10,333 bases of DNA from Saccoglossus kowalevskii (GCF_000003605.2 NW_003114471.1:41616-51948), one strand, 5' to 3'. Positions 1 through 6,939 are shown, numbered from the stretch's first letter. Program-made: numbers and translations. The notes: generated by a model not told the origin, from the letters alone.

Positions 1-42
1 AAATCACAAGTATGATGTTTAACCTGGACGCGACTTGTACTA

Positions 43-216
43 ATTACCCCCGGTGACTCATTCATTACCTTCCAATCACCAAAGAAATTACCTAATTAAA
101 GCTTGGAAATGTCTCAGTTTGTACTCGTTGATCTGCGCAACAGTCAAATCATCATCTTTGTTTATACGAGACGCATATATCTCGTGCATGTGTGGCGTAA
201 TGACTACCGGGGTTAT
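43..216. repeat. Possible small MITE bounded by imperfect inverted repeats
   Basis: The left arm at 43-68 (ATTACCCCCGGT, then CATTAC) is mirrored by the right arm at 197-216 (GTAATGACTACCGGGGTTAT). Reversed, the right arm reads ATAACCCCGGTAGTCATTAC, which matches the left arm apart from a few extra bases near the middle. This spacing of about 174 bp is typical of a miniature inverted-repeat element. I see no clear target-site duplication and no superfamily signature. A stop-free stretch from a GTG at 53 to 235 runs through it but resembles no protein I know. Confidence 0.35.
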
Positions 217-699
217 TGCCCTTTTAAACATTTAAATTTTCGAAAATTTCTCATATAAACACTACTTTCATGGCAACCAGTTTTATTGTCTATAGATTCT
301 GTCAATTCACCCAAGTGACAAATGGTTGCTGAGATCTTGCAGAGAGCACAAGAGCCGTAGACTACTCTAGTGTTCTATTTGATTCTGTCAACACATCCAA
401 TAGTATATACCGGTATAATATATTTGGAACAGTGAATGAATGATAGGAGTGAGAATGGGGTAAAAACCAGTTTTGTGGCGCCTTCTAACTTTCAACAAGG
501 TTTTGACGACTATTTGCATGTATATTTCGATAGATTTTGATGAATATAAAAAATGGTAATATAAACGAGTAATAATTGCATTACTATTCACAATTTCTAT
601 GTATTTTTACTGTAATAATAATTTCTGGAAATTGAGATAACCTCCCATTGGCTACATGTCTCAATCAGTATCTTTGAAAAGATATTAAAAAAAAAAACA
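217..699. other. AT-rich stretch without a recognisable gene
   Basis: I see no exon with convincing splice sites or protein similarity here. A short direct repeat containing ATTCTGTCAA occurs near 295 and again near 382. GCAACCA near 273 and TGGTTGC near 323 form a short inverted pair. A poly-A run at about 687-697 immediately precedes the mobile-element copy that starts at 700. By position relative to the thioesterase exons this is probably intron. Confidence 0.5.
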
Positions 700-1040
700 G
701 TCATTGGCAATGACAAGTTCTTGTGCAGTTTTCAGTGACTGTCAAAATAAGTGCCAAATAATTATTTACATGGCCATATTGAATTTAATTATGAAACAAA
801 TGAATGTTTTTATGCATTACATGTATCTGATGTGTGATGTATTTACAAGTTTAAATCAGTCAAAGCCAGTCAAGCATTTAAATGCCGATCTGAACAAAAA
901 TGACATACATCAATTAAGAACCAATTATGTAATAACTGGATATACGGTAGTACGTTTGAATTAAATATACAAATGTATGTCTATACATGACTGAGATCTG
1001 GTTCCAGACTGGACAGAAATGCTTGATTTTGATGATATGA
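700..1040 (+). mobile_element. Old, diverged copy of the Helitron/Helentron-like tandem-repeat element
   Basis: It opens with the 15-bp near-palindrome GTCATTGGCAATGAC (700-714), the same terminal motif as GTCATTGTCAATGAC at 1837-1851 in the fuller copy. Two diverged monomers follow. The first contains ATGAAACAAATGAATG and a TGTGTGATGTA stretch from about 787. The second starts at GATC 887 and carries CAAAAATGACATACATCAA, then CATGACTGAGATCTGGTTC and TTGATTTTGATG, each aligning in order with the monomers at 2206-2376 and 2527-2698. The 3' GGACG-rich tail and hairpin are absent, so the copy is truncated or decayed. Substitutions throughout make it visibly older than the 1837 copy. The plus orientation is set by that copy. 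Confidence 0.62.
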
Positions 1041-1180
1041 GGAGGAGGGTGTGGGGTTCTGTTATTATTACACATGTTCCATACTTGATTATTTCGTATT
1101 AAAGAAAGAACGTGCAAACCGGGATGGAATTTAGGTCGGGGAACCCCATTGACCATTAATATGTTCCAATATAAGTGTTA

Positions 1181-1728
1181 CGCCTTAGCAGCGCGTGTCA
1201 GTGTAAAACGCGCCCGGAGAACACGTGTCACTGTTTGTTTGAAATTAAAATAATCAGACGTCTAATCTGAGTCACTGTCCGAATAAATAACTCGTTGACG
1301 TTTAGTTGGGACCACGGCAGAACCAGAACTTGAACTGGACAACTATGATACACAGTTTATGTTGAAGTTAAAAGTTTCGCCACCGAATTGTGCATTGGCA
1401 AACAAGCCGTGCAACTGCGGTACTCCACAGACGGGATGACTTTCGTCGACAGCGGTTGTCGCTTAGCTGCACGCTACAACTTCGTGTGTGATGTTGCTTG
1501 CTGGTCGTGGATTGACTGAGTCTTGATTACCGGTTAAAATGTTGCTCTTTTGGCGTTGGTAATTTTTATTTGAAACTGAGTAACGCCGCAACGTCGCCAG
1601 CAGAAACCTGGTATCTCGATGCTGATGGTTGCGGCTGCATAGTAATCGCTGATTTTACTGCTGGTGGATCTTCTGAGAGCCCTTCAAGGTTTATAAAACT
1701 CAGTTATCAGGTGGTCAACATACATTAA
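1181..1728. other. CpG-rich unique island with overlapping stop-free frames, product unrecognised
   Basis: I count about 33 CpG dinucleotides in 1181-1680, whereas a comparable stretch such as 7501-8000 has only a couple. Near-identical CGTGTCAGTG (1194-1203) and CGTGTCACTG (1224-1233) flank CpG-dense sequence, the second overlapping a CACGTG E-box (1222-1227). On the plus strand three overlapping stop-free frames cover it in succession: 1299-1436, 1349-1516 (containing QLRYSTDGMTFVDSGC) and 1516-1725 (containing TWYLDADGCGCIVIADF). The last two have no initiating ATG at their start, and the minus strand is also open in places. It could be a promoter with untranslated exon, a frameshifted gene relic, or an unmethylated island. 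I recognise no family and cannot fix the strand. Confidence 0.5.
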
Positions 1729-1836
1729 GTTCTCCCAATCGTAGTATTCCCAATGTGATGTACACCTGACATGCCAAAAATGTTATGGAATGATTTGAAC
1801 TGGATAAAAATAGCAGACGAAAATGTGTTTACAAAA
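1729..1836. other. Short AT-rich spacer between the CpG island and the mobile element
   Basis: This unique-looking sequence has no supported gene or repeat. TATAAAA at 1692-1698 lies just upstream, inside the CpG-rich segment, but no transcription start or coding exon can be tied to it. Confidence 0.4.
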
Positions 1837-1897
1837 GTCATTGTCAATGACACGTCCCCGTTCCGTTCATATTTGAGTGACATATACATTCAAAGCA

Positions 1898-2800
1898 GAT
1901 CATGACCGAAATGCACTTGCATATGTACAACACATTGTGCTAAATCTGAATAAAATCCATCCATGCATGACTGAGATCCGGTTCTGGAATTGTGAAAATA
2001 CGTGATTTTGATGCATTTTCGGCCTTAAAATGGCCATCATTCCGCTATTGTTAAGCAGATCATGAAACGAATGCACATATCTATTTGTGACATGATGTAC
2101 CATGTGTGTGTGAAGTTTGAACTTGATCAATCCAGACATGTCTTGGATACAGATCCAGGACTGAATTCTTTAACAAAATGGCCGCCAGTCGGCCATTTCG
2201 AACTTGATCCGAAAAAAAAAATGACGTGCATCAAGGTCCTATTATGTTTAATGTATGTACCAAATTTGAATGAATCCGTCCATGCATAACTGAGATCCGG
2301 GTCCGGAATGGTGAAAATGTGCGATTTCAATGCATTTTCGGCCTTAAAGCGGCCGCCATTTGGCTATCGTTAATGAGATCATGAAACAAATGCACATACA
2401 TATTTGTGACATGATGTACCTTGTGTGTGTGAAGTTTGAACTCGATCAATCCAAGCATGTCTCAGATACGGATCCAGAACTGAATTCTTTAAAACAAAAT
2501 GGCCGCCAGTCGGCCATTTCGAACCCGATCCAAAAAAAAAAATGACGTGCATCAAGGTCCTATTATGTTTAATGTATGTACCAAATTTGAACAAAATCCG
2601 TCCATGCATAACTGAGATCCGGGTCCGGAATGGTGAAAATGTGCGATTTTGATGCATTTTTGACCTTAAAATGGCCGCTATTCGGCTATCGTTAATCGGA
2701 TCATGAAAAAAATGCATGTGCATATGTCCCATATAATGTGTGATGTATGAGTGAAGTTTAAACTTAATCGGTCCATGCATGTTCGAGATACAGGTGATCA
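1898..2800 (+). repeat. Tandem core array of two alternating ~160-bp monomer types
   Basis: Monomers begin with GATC at 1898, 2058, 2206, 2377, 2527 and 2699, giving spacings of 160, 148, 171, 150 and 172 bp. They alternate. One type begins GATCATGAAAC and carries GTGTGTGTGAAGTTTGAAC and ATGGCCGCCAGTCGGCCAT. The other begins GATCC plus an A-run and carries TGACGTGCATCAAGG and AACTGAGATCCGG. The real repeat is therefore a dimer of about 320 bp (2058 to 2377 to 2699), with a single second-type monomer at the left and a truncated first-type monomer at the right. Both types share CATGYN-GAGATCCGG-like and AAGTTTGAA-like segments, so they descend from one ancestral ~160-bp unit. ATGGCCG/CGGCCAT arms (2178-2196, 2499-2517) form a small internal hairpin. 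Confidence 0.85.
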
Positions 2801-2837
2801 CGGACGCACGGACGGACGCACACAGGGCAAAACATAA

Positions 2838-2871
2838 GTCCCCGTTTTCGGACTGCGTCCGAACGGGGACT
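2838..2871 (+). repeat. 3'-terminal stem-loop of the Helitron-like element
   Basis: AGTCCCCG (2838-2845) pairs with CGGGGACT (2864-2871), and TTCGGAC pairs with GTCCGAA around a TGC loop. Two unpaired T bases form a bulge on the left arm. The hairpin sits directly before CTAAAAAT, where a Helitron-type element would terminate. Confidence 0.75.
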
Positions 2872-3221
2872 AAAAATAGTTCGGTAGCCAATGAAAATAC
2901 CATGTTCATTTGCATATCGACCGTGAAAATACCGAAAACATTATTGCATGGGTGATATGCAAATTAGTTTGGGCCAAAATAAGTGACTGCCTAAAAGTAC
3001 CATTACTGTTGTTCAAATTTAATTTCACTCGACAAGTATATTCATGTACCCCAAGGGGAAAATATCGTACTTCTAAATATTGTTTATGCCGAAAAACTGT
3101 ACTCCTGAAGGGACTACTTTGTTTGCTCTCAGACCCCATTTGCATACGGATTGTGGAAATACCGATTTTGATTTCAGGGACGAATCAAAATAAACTGCAG
3201 TACATGTGTAATAATTTTTAG
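2872..3221. other. Spacer with octamer-type inverted and direct repeats, no supported gene
   Basis: ATTTGCATATC (2908-2918) and GATATGCAAAT (2954-2964) form a perfect 11-bp inverted repeat, each arm containing a POU octamer. The segment starting ATTTGCATATCG at 2908 (then GTGAAAATACCGA) recurs in diverged form at 3138-3169 (ATTTGCATACGG, then GTGGAAATACCGA), 230 bp apart and in the same orientation. The two copies may bracket an unknown short element. Stop-free stretches on both strands between 2906 and 3221 match no family I know. Confidence 0.5.
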
Positions 3222-3357
3222 CACTACATTGGCCATCATTTTGCGATCTTGAATTTGATCATGAAACAAATGCACATGATATGATGCGTGAAGTTTGAAT
3301 GAAATAGGCCCAGGCATGTCTGAGATACAGGTGCGAATGGATGCACGGATGACACAT
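3222..3357 (+). mobile_element. 3' fragment of the same Helitron-like family
   Basis: The segment reads in order TTGGCCATCATTTTGCGATC, TTGATCATGAAACAAATGCA, GTGAAGTTTGAATGAAAT, CAGGCATGTCTGAGATACAG and GGATGCACGGATG. Each block aligns with the last partial monomer and start of the GGACG tail of the copy at 1837-2871 (about 2680-2822). The terminal hairpin is missing. It is a solo end fragment lying about 350 bp beyond the fuller copy, in the same orientation, so it may be an older insertion or a piece split off by later events. Confidence 0.65.
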
Positions 3358-3435
3358 GTGGTGAAATTAAAACCCTGTTGTCAGATGAATATCGAAACAT
3401 GGCCTAATTACTTAATATTATATATCATATACATT

Positions 3436-3583
3436 CAGGGCTTGAACATCATAAAGGCATCAAAGGCCATTGCCTTGATGAGTTTCCATCTGTGTTATGA
3501 TATTCTCAATGCTATTTCTTTTTGCTAAAGCCATTTTATGAATTTTGACCTTGAAATCTCAACTTCCAAGTTCTCAAGCCCTG
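3436..3583. mobile_element. 148-bp hAT-like MITE
   Basis: CAGGGCTTGA at 3436-3445 is exactly inverted as TCAAGCCCTG at 3574-3583, and similarity continues loosely inward. CAGGG termini are typical of the hAT superfamily. The 8 bp on each side (TATACATT left, TATATTAG right) agree only partly, so a hAT-type 8-bp target duplication is decayed or absent. An internal hairpin (ATCAAAGGC...GCCTTGAT, about 3459-3479) is present. There is no coding capacity. Confidence 0.5.
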
Positions 3584-4507
3584 TATATTAGATAGATGAC
3601 AAAAGTTGACCTTGGAATTGACATAATTAAAAAAAATAATTTTGGTATAGTACACTCGATTTACATCAGAGACAAAATATATTGAAATTATAATATGACA
3701 GACATCTAATCAAACATAAATAATTAATGATCTAAAGACGAGATACAAAATATGTCATACAAATTAATATAATAACAGTAGTTTATTAATTTAATCTACT
3801 ATGACAGATTGTGTCCCATTGGTAGTGGCTCATCCCAATACATAATTTACAAAATGCTGTCGCCATTAATCAAATATTCTATTTTTTATAATGTTAGAAA
3901 GATAGCCATCTTGGTGAACATGGGATTACAGTCTATCAACACACTGATTGACAAACACTGTTTTAATATGTAAAAGAAACCTTAACGGGTCTATTATTCT
4001 CAAATCAATTTTTTAAATTTATCTTATTTTGTTTAAAGCAATTTTGTTTTTGTACAAAAACTATTTTTCCTGATTTCACAAGTATAATGGAAAATTACAA
4101 CATTTCATTGCAGAGAATATTTCTCTTGTGTCCTTGAGACGGTGAGAAACAACGACAATAAAAAAATTTCGTCCAACAACAATACCGGTACCATCAAATA
4201 AATATTTATTTTGTGAAAATCTACAGTAATACTTTACATTTCAGCCATTATAGAACCAATAAAATGCAGATCCAGCAAAATCATAATCTTAGATAAACCA
4301 GCTGTGGCAATTTTATGATTTTTTTTTTTCAAATCATGGTCTAATGTAAAATTATCATGACTGGTCTATTCTGAGGTGTATTCATATTTATTAATTATTC
4401 ATGATATGCAGTGATGTTATAGAACCAGGGAGTGGAACACTTCCAGAAAAGGAAGGTAGATGAGCAAATAATTGTACGCAGCATGTCACATGTGCGTTAA
4501 ATTATAG
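3584..4507. other. AT-rich sequence without a recognisable gene
   Basis: This stretch holds A/T runs and no exon I can support. A perfect 10-bp inverted repeat lies at 4277-4286 (AAAATCATAA) and 4313-4322 (TTATGATTTT), suggesting a short hairpin. It lies on the downstream side of the minus-strand thioesterase exons and is probably part of the same long intron. Confidence 0.5.
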
Positions 4508-4990
4508 TTGCATAGAACAGGTCAGATCAAATGCTGCCTTTCTTATTGGTTGGCATTCTTCTACTCATTAGCATATTCATCACCTCAAAAACATGGTGAC
4601 AAATTCTTGCCAATTGAAACAGGCCGTCTCAGGGGAATAAATAAAATTGACAGGGTATGTAACAAGTGTGTCTCTAATGCTGTGGGCGATGAAAAACATT
4701 ACTTTTTTTTTCAGAACACAGGAATAAAATTCCTCTATGCACTATTTATAGACAGAATCTGTAAGCAATGTTCCCAGATCAAAATTGAAAATGAAGAACA
4801 TTTCTTCATGGAATGTCTTAGGTACCAAACGGAACGACAAAAGCTATTTAATAATATCAGTATTCCAGAAGAATTGAAAAGTGATAACCAGATATTTAAA
4901 TATATTATGAGTTCAAGAGAAGACGTACTAATAAGACAAGTTGGTGAATACTTATACAAAATATTTGAAATAAGAAATATCAATAACTGA
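4508..4990 (+). pseudogene. C-terminal end of a LINE (non-LTR) reverse transcriptase ORF, 5'-truncated
   Basis: The open frame follows a TAG at 4505 and starts on TTG, so it has no genuine start; only residues from about 25 onward look like element protein. KHGDKFLPIETGRLRG matches the LPIETGR segment that precedes the terminal zinc-binding motif in many jockey/CR1/L2-type LINE polymerases. Two such motifs follow with identical spacing: C51-x2-C54-x9-H64 with Q69 where the last Cys belongs, and C85-x2-C88-x9-H98-x4-C103, complete. The ending FKYIMSSREDVLIRQVGEYL is typical of these C-termini. The polymerase active-site region (YxDD) and endonuclease are missing. The second motif lies 34 codons after the first, implying an internal duplication or a chimera of two elements. 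Residues 1-24 are probably flanking DNA. It cannot act autonomously. Confidence 0.75.
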
Positions 4991-5087
4991 CATTTTACTT
5001 TTACTTTAATTTTATATGTATTGTACTTTATTACTAACATTTTATTGCTGTTCAACCAATGGAAATTATTTCAAAGATGCAATAAAT

Positions 5088-5151
<64 letters not shown>
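4589..5151 (+). mobile_element. LINE 3' end: ORF tail, 3' UTR, AATAAA and (ATT)n tail
   Basis: The unit contains the C-terminal LINE coding remnant, a stop at 4988-4990, an AT-rich 3' UTR of roughly 90 bp with AATAAA at 5081-5086, and a perfect ATT tail (5090-5151). Ending in a short tandem repeat rather than poly-A is common in CR1/L2-like LINEs, so the clade is inferred and not proven. It is severely 5'-truncated, as most LINE copies are. It sits antisense to the thioesterase gene, within the sequence downstream of exon 5910-5975. I could not identify a target-site duplication. Confidence 0.7.
5090..5151 (+). repeat. (ATT)n microsatellite, LINE tail
   Basis: An uninterrupted ATT tract of 62 bp, almost 21 units. 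It directly follows the AATAAA of the LINE, which suggests that it began as the element's 3' tail. Uninterrupted tracts of this length are usually length-polymorphic. Confidence 0.95.
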
Positions 5152-5152
<1 letters not shown>

Positions 5153-5909
5153 CTCACCTGATTATCAAACCTTACCAAATGAAGAATAGTTTATCAATAT
5201 TTTCTCAAGTGTAGACAAATATGTTTGTAGTATTTTAACTAATTTTGTATTTCAGATTCTAAAATTATTTTAGATTAGTTGTGTTACTATCCTATCCTAT
5301 CCTATCTTATCCTATCAGTAAATACTGAATTTTATCAATGCATTCCGACCATCCCAAGAATTTTAGTAAACTGAAGTTCTAGTGTCGGCTAAATTTATTT
5401 GAAAACACTTCCAATGTTGAGTAACTTGGCCACAAAACAAATCTGAAAGGTACATGTACAGTATACAGTTACATTGAAAGATGATGTATGGCACTAATTT
5501 ATTATTATAATATCTTCACTACAATAAATTCTGTTATGCATTACTGTTCGAATTACGCTACTATGTAATATTGAGTGTTCACAGTTTGCTCAGGTGCAGT
5601 GGTAACATGAAAAATGGTCATTGTGAAAGGAAAGGATGAAATGCTTATACAGAAACAACTCAAAGGAACAAAGAATCTGGTCTGCAACAAACAATATTTC
5701 CATCTTTGTTCATTTGGGACCTATATCTCACGCACGCATGGTGAAATGAACACCATCCATGTTTAAACTCAACTATGGTACTTAAGACAACTGTGAATTT
5801 AATTGTACAGATACATTAAAATAAATCCAATCTGGTTATGCAGTTTTAGAGAATTAATACCATTTTAATATTGCATTGTAGAATGGAAAAAATATGTTGC
5901 AATACTTAC
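5152..5909. other. AT-rich intronic sequence
   Basis: No exon is supported here. Read on the minus strand, 5152-5160 gives CAG then GTGAGT, a good donor, but no acceptor or coding sequence precedes it. A 17-bp perfect palindrome (TCTAAAAT-T-ATTTTAGA) lies at 5258-5274. The segment starts the intron that follows exon 5910-5975 in the transcript. Confidence 0.5.
5287..5316 (+). repeat. (CTATC)6 pentanucleotide microsatellite
   Basis: Six head-to-tail CTATC units, the fifth reading TTATC. A simple sequence repeat in AT-rich sequence with no sign of function. Confidence 0.9.
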
Positions 5910-5975
5910 GCGGTTGGGCAGACATATTTTATATGCGGTGATTTGATCGATGCAAAAGCCGCTGCCCAGCCATGT
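5910..5975 (-). CDS. LYPLA1: Acyl-protein thioesterase (LYPLA1-like), internal coding exon, 66 bp
   Basis: Acyl-protein thioesterases are cytosolic serine hydrolases of the alpha/beta-hydrolase fold that remove palmitate from S-acylated proteins and also show lysophospholipase activity. On the minus strand the exon encodes HGWAAAFASI followed by KSPHIKYVCPT, plus the first two bases of an Ala codon. This corresponds to the vertebrate LYPLA1 segment with HGW, AEAFAGI, HIKYICP, so it resembles LYPLA1 more than LYPLA2. The acceptor is textbook: a pyrimidine tract ending TTTTTTCTAG just before 5975. The donor after 5910 is GTAAGTATTG. The exon begins with one base (A) that completes GGA (Gly) with the GG ending exon 6908-6939, so the phases join exactly. 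The next exon (expected PVTLNMGM and MPSWFD) was not found to the left, implying an intron of at least 5.9 kb. Catalytic residues lie in those unseen exons. Confidence 0.93.
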
Positions 5976-6907
5976 CTAGAAAAAAATTGAAAGAGAAATT
6001 TATCATGGCATCATATGCAGGTCAAATGACATCCTGGAAAACAAGGTGTTCCCTGATTGGCTGGCTGGTTAGTTATTAGGACTGGCTAGCCAATGAGAAA
6101 GAATGTCTTATTTTTTAACTTGAGCCATTTATAATATACAGACAAGTATAAGTAGCAACCATTTTCTGACTTTAAAATTGTTGTTGGTCACATGATCAGA
6201 TTTATTTACATATATGCACACCATGTACATGTGAAGTTTGGCAATTACATGTACATTGAATATCCTTACATCCTTATTGTGCCACAGACAATGTCAACAA
6301 TAATAACAACTGTGGCAGATATGAGACCACATGCAAATAAAAGAAATTTTATGTGTAACAGAGTAAAAAAAATATTGAATTATGATTAAGGCAAGTTTTT
6401 TCGTTTAACTTTTCCTAATAATATGTAATCATGGTTTTCATGAAACAAACTATATTTTTTTTTATACAATTAAAGCTGAGGGAGTTGTCACAACATCATC
6501 AGTCGGGCGCACCCGGTTCCATGTCCGCATGTTTGTAAACATTGACATGCTCCCTCGCTTTAAGTGTAAATTACTCACTTCATAAAGGGAAGTACCGGTA
6601 AATGAAATCAAAAATTAAAAAATTGGTGAAATATGACTAATATTTGCATAGAAATAATTAATTATGAGCTCATTTGCATGAAATAAACTTTTTGATATGC
6701 TTAATAATATGCATACCAAGTAGATAGATTTACCAGAAACACACTTTCCTTTAAAAGATTGGGACAAAAATTGACAAATAGTTTGAGTGAAAATTGAGTC
6801 AAATTTTGTTTGTTGGACCCAAAATTAAATTGAATGTATTAATTAAAAAATTAAATGTATCAAATTATTAATTAAAGGTTAAAACAATTACATTTAAATG
6901 AACTTAC
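5976..6907 (-). other. LYPLA1: Intron between the two LYPLA1-like exons, 932 bp
   Basis: The intron runs on the minus strand from GTAAGTTC (donor next to 6908) to TTCTAG (acceptor next to 5975) and interrupts a glycine codon after its second base. It contains the foldable inverted repeat at 6470-6563, a looser inverted pair ATTGGCT (6056-6062) / AGCCAAT (6088-6094), and scattered octamers (6331-6338, 6642-6649, 6672-6679). A plus-strand stop-free stretch at 6192-6389 resembles no protein. Confidence 0.85.
6470..6563. repeat. 94-bp inverted repeat able to fold into a three-stem structure
   Basis: The outer arms are TTAAAGCTGAGGGAG (6470-6484) and CTCCCTCGCTTTAA (6550-6563), pairing fully except for one bulged T at 6477. 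Inside are two hairpins: CGGG-CGCA-CCCG (6504-6515), and CATGTC-CGC-ATGTTT-GT-AAACAT-T-GACATG (6520-6549), which abuts the outer stem. TTAA lies at both outer ends, which would suit a TTAA-target (piggyBac-like) MITE. The alternative is a structured RNA within the thioesterase intron. The core is more GC- and CpG-rich than its surroundings. Confidence 0.6.
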
Positions 6908-6939
6908 CCAGTATCTCCCAGACCATGGAGAAAAATAAC
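6908..6939 (-). CDS. LYPLA1: Acyl-protein thioesterase (LYPLA1-like), 32-bp internal coding microexon
   Basis: On the minus strand this exon reads VIFLHGLGDT plus GG of a split Gly codon, identical to the VIFLHGLGDTG segment of vertebrate LYPLA1. In this hydrolase family the conserved segment after the first core strand (LHGLGD) contributes to the oxyanion-hole region. The acceptor is a long pyrimidine tract ending TTTTGTTCTAG; the donor is GTAAGTTC. The exon starts in phase 0 and ends after two bases of a codon, matching exon 5910-5975, which supplies the third base. At 32 bp it is a microexon, short for internal exons, so correct splicing probably relies on its strong sites. The preceding exon (N-terminus, expected to end near a KHTAT- or KATAA-like sequence) was not found up to 10333. 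Intact sites and an intact frame argue for a working gene rather than a retrocopy. Confidence 0.93.

Larger units (their letters stand above)
1837..2871 (+). mobile_element. Non-autonomous Helitron/Helentron-like (pearl-type) element with tandem core
   Basis: The element has three parts. The left end carries the palindrome GTCATTGTCAATGAC (1837-1851) followed by GTCCCCGTTC (1854-1863). The core (1898 to about 2800) is nearly six tandem monomers of 148-172 bp. The right end has a GGACG-rich tract (about 2800-2822), then a stem-loop (2838-2871) whose last arm GAACGGGGAC (2861-2870) is the exact inverse complement of the 5' GTCCCCGTTC. The stem runs into CTAAAA, compatible with a Helitron CTRR end. 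Paired subterminal inverted repeats, a 3' hairpin and internal tandem repeats are known hallmarks of Helentron-associated non-autonomous elements and of bivalve pearl elements; the assignment is inference. No transposase or Rep/helicase coding is visible. A foldback or other DNA element remains possible, and exact ends are uncertain. Confidence 0.65.

Noticed and set aside
1436-1439. ATGA overlap of a stop and a start, as in coupled bacterial genes
   Set aside because: The two frames are only 26 and 27 codons long when counted from ATG, there is no ribosome-binding site, and the window is clearly eukaryotic.
2062-2545. Plus-strand open frames beginning MKRMHISICDMMYHVCVKF and similar
   Set aside because: The same peptide recurs in each monomer copy (2062 and 2360) and stops at different points. 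It is a repeat by-product.
2379-2915. 178-codon minus-strand open frame
   Set aside because: It runs entirely through the tandem monomers and tail of the Helitron-like element. Its peptide simply repeats with the DNA units, and the monomer lengths are not held to multiples of three.
3969-3992. Candidate next thioesterase exon on the minus strand (AG followed by ACCCGTTAAGG, giving A-P-V)
   Set aside because: After APV the reading becomes KVSFTY and a stop instead of the expected TLNMGM, and the acceptor lacks a pyrimidine tract.
4290-4308. Minus-strand CHSWF reminiscent of the MPSWFD motif
   Set aside because: The preceding residues do not fit, and it is followed directly by Ile and a stop.
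4701-4714. Pyrimidine run plus CAG resembling a 3' splice site
   Set aside because: It falls inside the LINE reading frame on the plus strand, opposite to the host gene, with no matching exon downstream.
5151-5160. Good minus-strand donor (CAG then GTGAGT)
   Set aside because: No upstream acceptor-bounded open segment with thioesterase similarity could be found.
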